The notes: generated by a model from the letters alone, not told the origin. Shown: positions 1-7,975, counted from the first letter of the stretch. The stretch is 27,739 bases of DNA from JBCBEX01 sp038528235 (GCA_038528235.1 JBCBEX010000059.1:1-27739); one strand, 5' to 3'. Made by a program: numbers and translations.

Positions 1-33
1 CTCGCAACGAGGAGCGCAGTTTTTCGTGCTTCC

Positions 34-330
34 TTGTCCCGGTACGTTGGTGAGGAACCGGCCCGCTGGTTCCTATATGCCGCGTGGTTCGTCTACGGCT
101 ACGGCCTCGTATATGCAGCGTCGCAGGCGTATTTCCCGATGCTGGAGAGTACTGGAGCTGAGGCACCGCCATCAGTGGTTGCGTTTCTGTACGGCGTGTT
201 CGGCAGGTCGGTGCTCTGGTTCTTCGGTGCGGTGGTGCCCGTCATCCAAGTCATCGTGCTCGTTGCCGTAGGCGTCCTCCTCTTCCGTAACCTCCGGCAT
301 GCTGAGTCAGACCAGGGGCACGATGCATGA
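34..330 (+). CDS. Small membrane protein, function unknown (5' end uncertain)
   Basis: 98 residues from a TTG codon, but the frame stays open to the left edge of the window, so the true start may lie outside. Two hydrophobic stretches, about residues 12-30 and 60-86, suggest two membrane segments, followed by a short charged tail. The last codons overlap the next gene by ATGA, which implies translational coupling and supports both frames being real. I do not recognise a family. It is probably one of a pair of small inner-membrane proteins made together. Confidence 0.5.
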   Translation: MSRYVGEEPARWFLYAAWFVYGYGLVYAASQAYFPMLESTGAEAPPSVVAFLYGVFGRSVLWFFGAVVPVIQVIVLVAVGVLLFRNLRHAESDQGHDA

Positions 331-575
331 GGCGTGCGCTACTCATCGTCCTCGGCGTCCCGATTCTTTGCCTCGTCTGGGTGGTGGCGTTCCCCCTCAG
401 CTACGGGACCGGTGCCCCGCCGGATCTCGCAGACGGCATCTGGATGTGCTGCGCGTTCATCGTCGCCTTTGCCCAGGTCACCGTCTTTAGCCTCCATTGG
501 TGGGTTGTGGCAGGGGGGGCATTCCTAGCATTCCACCTGCGCCATCGTGCTCAGCGCGTAAGTCCTGACTCCTGA
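327..575 (+). CDS. Small membrane protein, function unknown
   Basis: 82 residues. It starts with an ATG whose last bases overlap the stop of the preceding gene (ATGA, 4 nt), so the two are probably translated as a coupled pair. Hydrophobic segments at about residues 4-22 and 38-66 predict two membrane helices joined by a short loop containing PPDL, and the tail is basic (residues HLRHRAQR). No catalytic motif or known domain can be seen. The coupling and membrane topology suggest that the two small proteins work together, but nothing shows what they do. Confidence 0.5.
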   Translation: MRRALLIVLGVPILCLVWVVAFPLSYGTGAPPDLADGIWMCCAFIVAFAQVTVFSLHWWVVAGGAFLAFHLRHRAQRVSPDS

Positions 576-588
576 GGCAGCGGAGGGT

Positions 589-619
589 GCAAGCGCTCTT
601 GGCTTGACCGAGCGCTTGC
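589..619. terminator. Inverted repeat, possible terminator or operator
   Basis: A perfect 10-bp inverted repeat, GCAAGCGCTC (589-598) and GAGCGCTTGC (610-619), encloses an 11-nt loop. It lies 13 nt after the stop of the small membrane protein and about 50 nt before the GTG start of the FGE-like gene. There is no T-tract after it on the plus strand, so it is not a classic intrinsic terminator. It could instead be a regulator site for the downstream gene. Confidence 0.35.
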
Positions 620-667
620 GGGTCCCCATATCATCTCCTTTACCGTTCGCTAATCCTGTCCAGCCCA

Positions 668-1549
668 GTGTCAAGTACCTGCTCCGTCGTGCAACCGTTT
701 AGCATCGCTTTCTTACTCGCACTGAGTGTGTGCCTTTCATTTTCTGGCAACACTGCGGTTGCCCAGGACCACACTCGTGTACCGTCGGGCGCCGTCTATA
801 TCCCGATGGTGGCTATTCCAGAGGGGACTTTCCTGATGGGGAACACGGGCAGTGCGGACGGCGAGGCCCATGAGCTACCCGCGTCCCAGGTTCGTGTCGC
901 GCCGTTCGCCTTCGGGGTCCACGAGGTGACGCAGGCACAGTTCGAGGCGGTCATGGGCTACAACCCGAGCCGCGATCCTGCGCCGGAGAAGCCAGTCGAG
1001 CGCGTCTCCTGGTACGATGCGGTTCGCTTTTGCAACGCCCTCTCTCGCTTAGACGGCCTCACGCCAGCCTACGCCATCGACCCGTTCGAGGGCTACACGC
1101 TCGACCCGGAAGCGAACGGATACCGGCTGCCCACGGAAGCGGAGTGGGAATACGCTGCCAAGGCGGGGACGAGCACCGACACGTATGCTGGTAACGTGGC
1201 TGTAGAGGAAGGTGAGGACACCGTACTCGACGCAATTGCTTGGTTTTCAGGCGGAAAGGACGATGGGCGGACTCAGCCGGTTGGGCAGAAGGAGCCAAAC
1301 CCGTTCGGGCTCTACGATGTCATCGGCAACGTCTTCGAATGGACGGACGCGCCGTTCGTGGCATACTCAGGGGGCCAACTCGCCCCGGACACGCCAGGGG
1401 CGGCGCAAGGCGAGCAACTCAAGGTGCTTCGAGGCGGGGCGATGGACACGCCCCCGCGACACAGCCGTGCGGCGTATCGCTATCGCCTCCATCCCAGCTA
1501 TACGAGCCACAACATCGGCTTCCGGATCGCGCGGACCATCGAACCGTGA
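668..1549 (+). CDS. Secreted FGE-sulfatase-fold protein (SUMF1/formylglycine-generating-enzyme superfamily)
   Basis: 293 residues from a GTG start. The N-terminus is a signal peptide with a hydrophobic core at residues 11-25 and a likely cut after AVA (residue 32). The FGE-sulfatase hallmarks follow in order: IPEGTFLMG (50-58), HEVTQAQFEAVM (85-96), PVERVSWYDAVRFCN (109-123), YRLPTEAEWEYAA (152-164), GLYDVIGNVFEWT (214-226), LRGGAMD (254-260) and NIGFRIAR (282-289). True FGE enzymes use a pair of C-terminal cysteines to bind copper. Here the region after RGG has no cysteine, so conversion of sulfatase Cys to formylglycine is unlikely. It is probably an exported member with a binding or other enzymatic role. 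No sulfatase gene lies nearby. It is convergent with the TetR gene, 35 nt away. Confidence 0.85.
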   Translation: MSSTCSVVQPFSIAFLLALSVCLSFSGNTAVAQDHTRVPSGAVYIPMVAIPEGTFLMGNTGSADGEAHELPASQVRVAPFAFGVHEVTQAQFEAVMGYNPSRDPAPEKPVERVSWYDAVRFCNALSRLDGLTPAYAIDPFEGYTLDPEANGYRLPTEAEWEYAAKAGTSTDTYAGNVAVEEGEDTVLDAIAWFSGGKDDGRTQPVGQKEPNPFGLYDVIGNVFEWTDAPFVAYSGGQLAPDTPGAAQGEQLKVLRGGAMDTPPRHSRAAYRYRLHPSYTSHNIGFRIARTIEP

Positions 1550-1584
1550 GGCTATGTCCGCTTCACGGCCGCGTAGAGGGCGTC

Positions 1585-2196
1585 TTACTGCTCGGATGGC
1601 AGCAGGCACGCCAGCGCCAAGCGAGCCTGTTCCCGGACGAGGTCGTGCGGCTCACCCTCGGCGACGAGCATCTGGACAGTCTTGAACTGCGTGTCGAGGA
1701 GGTAGCCGGCTAGCTCCGGCTCAACCGCAGCATTGACCTCGCCCTGCACCAGTCCGCGTTCAAACCAGGCTTGGTATACAGCGCGCATCTCGTCTCGGAG
1801 GACTGCTATCCGGGCGGCAGTCTCCGGACCGAGGTTGACGGGAGCGGACCGCATTTTGGCGAAGAGACAGCCGGCGGGCACGCCGCGCTCTGACGTGAGC
1901 CAGGTGAGGACTCCGTCCAGCATCCCGGCGAAGGAGTGCTCCGCTGCAAGGGGCTGGAAGCTAGGTCGGATGACCGTCGCCCAATAGTGGTCCAGGACGG
2001 CCGCTGTCAGTCCGTCTTCGCCACCAAACTCGCGGTAGAGGCCGGGCTTGGAGATGCCCGCCCGGCGGCAGACTTCATTCACGCCCATGGAGGCGGGGCC
2101 TTCGTCCCAGTAGCTCTCGGTCGCCACCGCGAGGATACGCGCCCGGTCGAGGGTTTTGGGGCGACCACGACGCTTTGGTAGGGGAGTCATAGACAT
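1585..2196 (-). CDS. TetR/AcrR-family transcriptional regulator
   Basis: 203 residues. The N-terminal helix-turn-helix is at about residues 15-65, with a basic leader (KRRGRPKTL), the recognition region GVNEVCRRAGISKPGLYREFGGEDGL (quoted in parts: residues 38-46 GVNEVCRRA, then GISKPGLYREF) and the usual following helix. The C-terminal 130 residues form the ligand-sensing and dimerisation part and resemble the sub-group of TetR proteins that includes NemR/YcdC-like repressors. Two ATG codons (2196 and 2190) could start it. The candidate operator is only 5 bp upstream, so autorepression is likely. It is divergent from the SnoaL-like gene, the usual arrangement for a repressor and its target. 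The ligand is unknown. Confidence 0.85.
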   Translation of the reverse strand: MSMTPLPKRRGRPKTLDRARILAVATESYWDEGPASMGVNEVCRRAGISKPGLYREFGGEDGLTAAVLDHYWATVIRPSFQPLAAEHSFAGMLDGVLTWLTSERGVPAGCLFAKMRSAPVNLGPETAARIAVLRDEMRAVYQAWFERGLVQGEVNAAVEPELAGYLLDTQFKTVQMLVAEGEPHDLVREQARLALACLLPSEQ

Positions 2197-2201
2197 TTTT
2201 G

Positions 2202-2213
2202 TACCAATCGGTA
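2202..2213. promoter_or_regulatory. Candidate TetR operator
   Basis: TACCAATCGGTA is an inverted repeat with TACC/GGTA arms around a 4-bp centre. It lies in an A/T-rich patch (TATTTTATT follows) between the divergent TetR and SnoaL-like genes, 5 bp before the TetR start. Short palindromes of this size in such a place are typical TetR-family operators. The A/T-rich patch could hold promoters for both directions. Confidence 0.5.
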
Positions 2214-2227
2214 TTTTATTATTGATC

Positions 2228-2257
2228 CGACGGCAAAGCTACCGTACGTTGCCGTCG
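2228..2257. promoter_or_regulatory. Second inverted repeat in the TetR/SnoaL intergenic region
   Basis: CGACGGCAA (2228-2236) and TTGCCGTCG (2249-2257) form a perfect 9-bp inverted repeat around a 12-nt centre that itself contains CGTACG. It sits 15 bp from the candidate operator and about 95 bp before the SnoaL-like ATG. It may be a hairpin in the leader of that gene or a second protein-binding site. Confidence 0.4.
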
Positions 2258-2353
2258 AAAACACACCGAGACGTGGAAAACGAGGCGCAGAGCGCCCGCG
2301 GCATGCCCGCTGTCTCGCCGTTCCTCGGCACCACTCACCTCCGTAGCTCCATC

Positions 2354-2833
2354 ATGGCCGCCTCCATTCTTCCCGTCACCGTTGCTCACTCTGACTCGTG
2401 GACCGACGCGGAGTCGGCGAATGTGCGCATCGTCTCCGACTTCGTTTACAACCTGATGAACACGCACGATTTCGACTATGTCCGCGAGACGTTCGGATCG
2501 CACCCGTATGTGCAGCACAGCCGAGGCATCCCCGACGGGATGATGTCGCTGATCGACTTCGTAAGCGACTTTGCCAAGCGCTTTCCCGACTACACCTACG
2601 ACGTGAAGCATGCCCGCGCCGACGGTGACTATGTGACGTTCCACTCGCACGCGACCATCCGGAAAAGCCATCGCGGGGACGACACCAAAGGGCTCAACAT
2701 CATAGACACGTGGCGACTGGTGGACGGCCAGATTGTGGAGCACTGGGACGCCATCCAGCCGCTCGACGCGTTCATGCGCTTCTATGTCCTGGTCAGCGGC
2801 GGCACGGTGCGCAACGGAAACGGGCTGTTCTGA
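2354..2833 (+). CDS. SnoaL-like / NTF2-fold protein (COG4922-type)
   Basis: 159 residues from the ATG at 2354. The frame is open further upstream, but that part runs across the operator and inverted repeat and is not protein-like. The fold is that of NTF2/SnoaL small alpha-beta barrels: NVRIVSDFVYNLMNTHDF (residues 23-40), then YVQHSRGIPDGM (52-63), FAKRFPDYTYDV (73-84), a strand with THE-like VTFHSH, and DTWRLVDGQIVEHWDAIQP. This pattern matches the predicted SnoaL-like aldol-condensation group. The substrate is unknown. Expression is probably controlled by the divergent TetR protein, which suggests a role in response to a small organic compound. Confidence 0.75.
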   Translation: MAASILPVTVAHSDSWTDAESANVRIVSDFVYNLMNTHDFDYVRETFGSHPYVQHSRGIPDGMMSLIDFVSDFAKRFPDYTYDVKHARADGDYVTFHSHATIRKSHRGDDTKGLNIIDTWRLVDGQIVEHWDAIQPLDAFMRFYVLVSGGTVRNGNGLF

Positions 2834-2927
2834 GCTGCGCGGGAACTGCTTGAACGAGTGAGCTCATCGCCATATCTCGTGCAGGTCTGGCGGAGACGGC
2901 GTGATCAGGACAGGAGCCACCAAACAG

Positions 2928-2961
2928 AAGAGGCAGCAGTGCCATCGCACTGCTGCCTCTT
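2928..2961. terminator. Bidirectional intrinsic terminator
   Basis: A perfect 15-bp stem, AAGAGGCAGCAGTGC (2928-2942) pairing with GCACTGCTGCCTCTT (2947-2961), closed by a CATC tetraloop. It sits between the convergent SnoaL-like gene (ends 2833) and the FAS1 gene (ends at 2980 on the minus strand). T-rich sequence follows on the plus strand (TTTC) and on the minus strand (TTCTGTTTGG), so it can serve both genes. Confidence 0.85.
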
Positions 2962-2979
2962 TCTCGATAGGGCGAGCGC

Positions 2980-3960
2980 TTACTCCATGTCGGAGTCGTC
3001 ACTCATGTCGTCGTCAGCGGGCGGGAGGAGGACGCCGTCGATGACGTGGACGACCCCGTTGGAGGCCATCACGTCAGCCTGCACGACGGTCGCGCCGCCG
3101 ATCATCACGCCTTCGTCGGTGATGCTGACCTCCAGCATGGCGCCGGTGAGCGTTTCGAGCATCTGGCCGTCCGAGAGGTCCGCCGCCGTCAGCTTGCCGG
3201 CCACCACGTGGTAGGTGAGGATGCCGCGCAGCGCGTCCTGGTTCTCGGGCTGGACGAGCGACTCGACCGTCCCATCAGGAAGCGCGCCGAAGGCCGCATT
3301 GGTCGGCGCAAAGACCGTGATCGGGCCGTCCGCGCTGAGCGCCCCGCCGAGGTCCGCCGCCTCGACGGCAGCCTTGAGCGTGGAGAGTGCGTCGGTCGAG
3401 GCAGCGAGGCCAGCGATCGTCATCAGGTTCGGCGTGCCGCCCCCGACGCTCGTCGACGGCATCGTGTCAGCGTCCCCGGACATCATGGGCGGCATCAAGA
3501 CGCCGTCGACGACGTGGACGACGCCGTTGGAGGCCATCACGTCAGCCTGCACGACGGTCGCGCCGCCGACCATGACGCCCGCATCCGAGATGCTGACTTC
3601 GAGCGTTTCGCCGGAGAGCGTCTCAAGCGTCTGGCCGTCAGAGAGGTCCGCCGCGGTCAGCGTGCCAGCCACGACGTGATACTTGAGGATACCGCGCAGC
3701 GCATCCTGGTTCTCGGGCTGAACGAGCGACTCGACCGTGCCAGCGGGAAGCGCGCCGAAGGCATTGTTGGTGGGCGCGAAGACCGTCAGCGGGCCGTCGC
3801 CGCCAAGCGCGCCGCCGAGCTCGGCCGCATCGACAGCGGCTTTGAGCGTGGAGAGAGCCTCCGTCTGAGCGGCGAGGTCGGCGATGGTTTGTGCACGAAC
3901 GGTCGGCGCAAGGAGGAGGAGGGCGAGGAGCGCCGCTCCGATGTGACGAAGCGTAGTCAT
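2980..3960 (-). CDS. Secreted protein with two fasciclin (FAS1) domains
   Basis: 326 residues from the ATG at 3960. A start 30 codons upstream is possible, but it would place the signal peptide internally. The signal peptide spans residues 1-23 (hydrophobic 8-19, cut after VRA). Two FAS1 domains follow, about residues 25-157 and 181-313. Each has TVFAPTN, the YHVVAG motif and a final NGVVHVxDGVL strand. The domains are joined by a linker rich in M/S/T/G, and the protein ends in an acidic tail (DDDMSDDSDME). FAS1 domains mediate adhesion or carbohydrate/protein binding outside the cell. The two domains are nearly identical even at DNA level, pointing to a recent internal duplication. The gene lies downstream of the glycosyltransferase with a 253-nt gap, and it ends at the shared terminator. 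Confidence 0.9.
   Translation of the reverse strand: MTTLRHIGAALLALLLLAPTVRAQTIADLAAQTEALSTLKAAVDAAELGGALGGDGPLTVFAPTNNAFGALPAGTVESLVQPENQDALRGILKYHVVAGTLTAADLSDGQTLETLSGETLEVSISDAGVMVGGATVVQADVMASNGVVHVVDGVLMPPMMSGDADTMPSTSVGGGTPNLMTIAGLAASTDALSTLKAAVEAADLGGALSADGPITVFAPTNAAFGALPDGTVESLVQPENQDALRGILTYHVVAGKLTAADLSDGQMLETLTGAMLEVSITDEGVMIGGATVVQADVMASNGVVHVIDGVLLPPADDDMSDDSDME
3031..3888. repeat. Direct repeat encoding the two FAS1 domains
   Basis: Segments of about 390 bp at 3031-3420 and 3499-3888 align with a constant offset of 468 bp (156 codons). They show only scattered substitutions, including long identical runs such as the one around 3064-3110 and its partner at 3532-3578. The units are in frame, so gain or loss of one unit would leave a working single-domain protein. 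Confidence 0.85.
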
Positions 3961-4213
3961 AGCGAAAAGAGAGAGGTATGAGAGAAGGGCCAGCGACCGC
4001 AGCGCATCCGCGTGGAGCCGAGCGAGGCTCGGCTGCGACAACGAGTGCACAGGCGCGGGAGGAGAAGTGATGCGTGCGTCGGTGGCGAGAGCCTACGCGG
4101 AGGCAAACCGCATTCCGCCAAACGCTGAATCTCGTACTCGCTCTCCCATGAACGGGGTTCCATGCCTAAAATCAAGGCTTTGGCGCGTATTCGATCGGCT
4201 TGGACGGCTTCCA

Positions 4214-5425
4214 CTACAGCGTGCGCTCCTTCCACTCGATGCGCGGAAAGAAGAGCAGAACGTAGGGTAAAGTGGACATATAGCCGTGCAAGACAACCTG
4301 AAACACTGGAAACGCCCACAGCCGATGCCGGCGGCCGCCCTGCGCCAAGCCAACCCACAGCAGACCAATTTCTGCGGCCCACTTGGCGCTGAGCACGGCA
4401 AGCGTGGCCAGCGGCGCCACGAACAGTCCGATCAGAGGGAGAAGGTGTGCGAGGTGCGTGAGCACGTAGCCTGCGTACAACCACAGCTTCGCACGCAGGC
4501 CGCCCCGGGTCCATCTTCGTCGTTGCATGTAGAGGTCCCGGAGCTGGGCCAGAGGGAGCGTACGGTTCGTCGTACGCTCGTCGGACAGGAAGACCGTGTC
4601 GAACACCGGGTGCAGGCCGATCTGCCGCCATAGTTCGTAGTCCTCGGTGACCGAAAACGGGAGGGCCGGATAGCCTCCGACTGCCTCATAGGCCTGGCGA
4701 CGGAAAGCCATGTTGTTGCCCATGGCTGTCGTGTCGCGGCCCAGGAACGCCAGGCCCGACGCCGAGGTGAGGAGGTACGACCAGTCGAGCGCCTGCACGG
4801 ATGCGACGAGCCCATGCCCGTCGACTAACGACTGGCCAGCGACCGCTCCACGGTGGGGCTCCTCGACGAGGTGCTCGACCATCCGGCGCGCCCAGTGCGG
4901 TGGCGGTGCGCAATCGGCATCGGTCACGAGCAGCACCTCCTCGTCGCTCGCATCGATGGCACTGTGCAACGCATTGGCCTTGCCTTGCAGGCTCCCCGCA
5001 GGCTGACCTACCTGAACCGCAACGACGCGTGGCACGGGCCTGGCGTCGTTCTCCCCTTCGTTCCCTGCCACGACTTGTTGATCCGATCCGAGTGCAAGAG
5101 CGCGTTCGTGGACCTGACGCTGGCGGTTCGTGCTGCGACGGTATTGCCCGACAATCTCGGCGGTGCGGTCCGTGGAGTGGTCGTTGGCGACGTAGATGGT
5201 GAGCCGGTCAGACGGATAATCCTGCGCAAGCAGGGCCTCCAGGCAGTGACCGAGCGTGTGTTCCTCGTTGCGAGCCGCGACGAGTACGGCCGCCCGAGGC
5301 AGCGCATCGTCATCGAGAGGAAGCGGATCAGGCTGCTTGGAGGCGCGCCACGCAGCCACCGCGAGACCAACGATCAAGAGCGTGTAGCTGCCGGTCGTCA
5401 AGGCGAGCAGGATCGGGAACGCCAT
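4214..5425 (-). CDS. Membrane-bound family 2 glycosyltransferase
   Basis: 403 residues. One N-terminal membrane helix (residues 5-26) precedes a GT-A catalytic domain. It starts at AAVLVAARNEE (45-55) and has the nucleotide-sugar motif NDHSTDRT (81-88), the metal-binding DAD in TDADCAPP (168-175), the acceptor-side TED (260-262) and QRRRW (301-305) of processive-type GT2 enzymes. Three or so C-terminal membrane helices follow. It probably transfers a sugar to a lipid or growing polysaccharide at the inner membrane. The region around residues 97-140 is longer and more polar than usual. The polysaccharide deacetylase lies 48 nt upstream in the same direction, suggesting a shared envelope glycan. 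A paralogue is encoded at 21261-22511. Donor and acceptor cannot be told from the sequence. Confidence 0.85.
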   Translation of the reverse strand: MAFPILLALTTGSYTLLIVGLAVAAWRASKQPDPLPLDDDALPRAAVLVAARNEEHTLGHCLEALLAQDYPSDRLTIYVANDHSTDRTAEIVGQYRRSTNRQRQVHERALALGSDQQVVAGNEGENDARPVPRVVAVQVGQPAGSLQGKANALHSAIDASDEEVLLVTDADCAPPPHWARRMVEHLVEEPHRGAVAGQSLVDGHGLVASVQALDWSYLLTSASGLAFLGRDTTAMGNNMAFRRQAYEAVGGYPALPFSVTEDYELWRQIGLHPVFDTVFLSDERTTNRTLPLAQLRDLYMQRRRWTRGGLRAKLWLYAGYVLTHLAHLLPLIGLFVAPLATLAVLSAKWAAEIGLLWVGLAQGGRRHRLWAFPVFQVVLHGYMSTLPYVLLFFPRIEWKERTL

Positions 5426-5473
5426 GACGGTACGAGGGGCCGGGGTGGCCAGTCGAGGACGAGCGAGCGATGC

Positions 5474-6172
5474 TCAAAGGCGAGCAAAGCGCCAGCCTTC
5501 GGCGCGGTAGCGCGCAAGCACATCGCCGATCACGCGTGGCGTGAGCGACCGGGCTTGGCCGCCCTCGTGCAGCACGATGATCGATCCAGGACGGGCGAAG
5601 CGCGCGAGGTGGACGCGTACCCCTTCAGGGGTGGCTGAAGGTAAGAAGTCGCCAGGCATGACATCCCACATCACGATCTGATGGCCCGTCTCCCGGGCCC
5701 ACGCACGTGACGCGGTCGTAAAGCGGCCGTAGGGGGGGCGCATGAGCGTGACCTCCTCGCCGGTCAGGTCTGCCAGGAGCGCGGTCGTGTCGTCGAGCTC
5801 TCGCCGCGTGTCCTCGGGCGAGGTTTCCCAGAGGTTCGGGTGCGTCCACGAGTGGTTGCCGACGGCGTGGCCAGCCTCCACGTAGGCGCGGACGAGGCCA
5901 GGGTCTCGCTTCGCATGGGCGCCGATCAGAAAAAACGTGGCCGGGATGTCGTGCGTGTCCAGCAGATCGAGCAGGGTGTGCGTGCCGCCCGAGGCCGGAT
6001 CCGGGCCGTCGTCGAAGGTGAGGTAGAGCGTCGGAGGCTGATCGTGCGGCGTAGGCCGTCGGAAGAGGAGGTCCGGGAAGAACCGCGCTCCCGCCCGGGG
6101 CACGCGCACGCCGAGCGTGTTGATGAGCGCACGGGTGAGCCAGTCAGGGCGACGAACCTGGGGCAGGCGCAC
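5474..6172 (-). CDS. Polysaccharide deacetylase (NodB homology domain, CE4)
   Basis: 232 residues forming a single NodB domain. The catalytic motifs are complete: TFDDGP (52-57, with base Asp54 and metal-ligand Asp55), NHSWTHP (106-112, metal ligands His107 and His111), RPPYG (145-149), a WD pair at 169-170 and LHEGG (201-205, catalytic His202). CE4 enzymes remove acetyl groups from N-acetylglucosamine residues of peptidoglycan, chitin-like or exopolysaccharide chains. There is no obvious signal peptide, although residues 11-33 are amphipathic or weakly hydrophobic, so the enzyme may act on a cytoplasmic or lipid-linked precursor or be exported another way. It sits between htrA (51 nt upstream) and the GT2 gene (48 nt downstream) on the same strand, so the three may be co-transcribed. 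Confidence 0.9.
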   Translation of the reverse strand: MRLPQVRRPDWLTRALINTLGVRVPRAGARFFPDLLFRRPTPHDQPPTLYLTFDDGPDPASGGTHTLLDLLDTHDIPATFFLIGAHAKRDPGLVRAYVEAGHAVGNHSWTHPNLWETSPEDTRRELDDTTALLADLTGEEVTLMRPPYGRFTTASRAWARETGHQIVMWDVMPGDFLPSATPEGVRVHLARFARPGSIIVLHEGGQARSLTPRVIGDVLARYRAEGWRFARL

Positions 6173-6223
6173 GGAAGCCTTTGGCGTGGGGTGGACAGCA
6201 GGCGAGCGGACGGCCGTAGAGAC

Positions 6224-7771
6224 TTAGCTCGCGTCCGGCTTGGTCAGCGCGGTCATGAACGTGCGGAAATCGCCGCCCCGGACGGGACGCTGTACCTGGA
6301 GCAAGAACGTGTCCCCGGCCTCGATGCTGCCATACACATTCTCGAACTCGCCCGTGGTTGAGATGGGCTGGCGGTTGGCCTCCACGATGATGTCGCCGCG
6401 CTGGAGGTCGGCGTCGCGCGCAGCCTGGCTGAGCGGGGTGACGTTCGTCACGAGGACGCCCTCGACCTCCGGCGGCACCTCGAAGTCGACGCGGAGGCGT
6501 TGCGTGAGGTTGTTCAGACTCAGGCCGAGGTCGTCCTCCATGTCCATCTTGTCGTCCTTCTCAGGCGATGGGCGGGTGGGGCCGCCGTCCGCCAAGAGCG
6601 CGTCGCGGTCGCCGAGGGTGACGCTCACGGTGCGGCGATCGCCGCCGTCGTTGGGGACGTAGGTGATTTCGACCTCGTCCCCCGGACGCCGGTTGCCGAT
6701 CAGGTTGAAGATTTGTTCGGGGGCCCGCACCTCCGTGCCATCCACGGCGGTGATCACGTCCCCGACCTCGAAGCCGGCTGCCGAGGCAGGAGCCCCGTCG
6801 GTGACCTGCAAGATCTGCGCTGCGCCCGGATGTACGTCGAGGGCGCGGGCGAGCGACGAGCTCACCGGGCCCGGCGAAATCCCGAGGAAGCCTCGCTCCA
6901 CTTCGCCACTTTCGATGATCTGCTCGACGGTATTCTCCACCACATCGACGGGGATGGCGAAACCGATGCCTTGGAAGCCGCCCGTGCGGGTCGCGATGGC
7001 CGTGTTGATTCCGACGAGCTCGCCGCCTAAGTTGATGAGCGCGCCGCCTGAGTTACCCGGGTTGATCGCGGCGTCTGTTTGGATGAAATCGGTCAGCCCC
7101 ATCCGCGGGTCGAGCTGCCCAGTACGCCCGAGTGCGCTCACGATGCCTGCCGTCACGGTGTTGCTCAGGTTCTCAGAGAGGGGACTACCGAAGGCCAGTA
7201 CCCACTGGCCAACCTTGATGTCCTTTCGGTCGCCATAGCCCACGAACGGGACGGATTCGTCGAGGTCGATTTTGAGCACGGCGAGGTCGCTGAACGGGTC
7301 CGCACCGACGACCTCGGCTTCGTATTCAGACCCATCGAAGAGGCGCACGGTGAGTTCGTCCGCGCCTTCGATCACGTGGTTGTTCGTGATCAGGTGGCCG
7401 TCCGCGCGGATAAACACGCCGGAGCCGAGTCCGCTCTGGACGCGGGGCGCGTCGCCACCTTGGCCTGGGAACATGCGCTCAAACGGTGTGCCCTCAAAGG
7501 GGTTACCCATAGAGGAGCGATCGGCGACACGCTCGGACGCGATCTGAACGACCGCTGGGTTGATCGCTTCGGCGACCGTCTGGAAGGCATCGCCGAGACT
7601 GTTGGCGGCCTCGATGGCGGCCGTGGTTGGCGGGGCAACTTGGGCCTCGGCCTCGCTGCTTGTGACGGCGTTCAGGACATCGCCGCCGGCGGAGACGAAG
7701 AAGACGCCACAGACGAACGCGGCGAGGACGAGCGCGAAGAGGGAAGCGGTGCGACGGGTGCGTGTGCTCAT
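6224..7771 (-). CDS. Periplasmic Do/HtrA (DegP-type) serine protease
   Basis: 515 residues from the ATG at 7771. An upstream ATG adds 16 residues but would bury the signal anchor. Residues 8-28 are hydrophobic (signal peptide or anchor). The trypsin-like domain carries the triad His132 (ITNNHVIEG), Asp162 (DPFSDLAVLKID) and Ser241 (NPGNSGGAL). Two PDZ domains follow, about 292-388 and 415-508, separated by an acidic, Lys/Asp/Met-rich linker. This is the full DegP/DegQ layout of protease plus two PDZ domains, used to degrade or hold misfolded envelope proteins. It is the first gene of a minus-strand cluster with the deacetylase and glycosyltransferase. I see no clear stress-type promoter in the 200 nt before it. 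Confidence 0.93.
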   Translation of the reverse strand: MSTRTRRTASLFALVLAAFVCGVFFVSAGGDVLNAVTSSEAEAQVAPPTTAAIEAANSLGDAFQTVAEAINPAVVQIASERVADRSSMGNPFEGTPFERMFPGQGGDAPRVQSGLGSGVFIRADGHLITNNHVIEGADELTVRLFDGSEYEAEVVGADPFSDLAVLKIDLDESVPFVGYGDRKDIKVGQWVLAFGSPLSENLSNTVTAGIVSALGRTGQLDPRMGLTDFIQTDAAINPGNSGGALINLGGELVGINTAIATRTGGFQGIGFAIPVDVVENTVEQIIESGEVERGFLGISPGPVSSSLARALDVHPGAAQILQVTDGAPASAAGFEVGDVITAVDGTEVRAPEQIFNLIGNRRPGDEVEITYVPNDGGDRRTVSVTLGDRDALLADGGPTRPSPEKDDKMDMEDDLGLSLNNLTQRLRVDFEVPPEVEGVLVTNVTPLSQAARDADLQRGDIIVEANRQPISTTGEFENVYGSIEAGDTFLLQVQRPVRGGDFRTFMTALTKPDAS

Positions 7772-7945
7772 CGTCGGGGGATAGGCTGGATGGGATAGGC
7801 GGGTCCGGATGCGGGGCACTGCAACAGAGCACGTTGCATCAGAGCACGATTGGCTGAAGACCTGGGTGGCTTCTACGGGCAGGATCGCCTACAGTTTTCA
7901 AAGGAGCGTGCGGCCAAAACGAACCATCCGACGCAATGCGTATGC

Positions 7946-7975
7946 TAAAAAAACAGCAAGACGATACGGGTCTTA
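7946..7975 (-). terminator. Intrinsic terminator after the AFG1/ZapE-like gene
   Basis: On the minus strand, AAGAC (starting inside the TAA stop) pairs with GTCTT across a 7-nt loop, followed shortly by a run of seven T (bases 7947-7953 on the plus strand are A). The stem is short, but the T-tract is clear in an otherwise GC-rich region. It would end the four-gene unit. Confidence 0.5.

Noticed and set aside
3046..3981. Plus-strand open frame across the FAS1 gene
   Set aside because: Antisense to a clear two-domain secreted protein, with Arg/His-rich repetitive translation.
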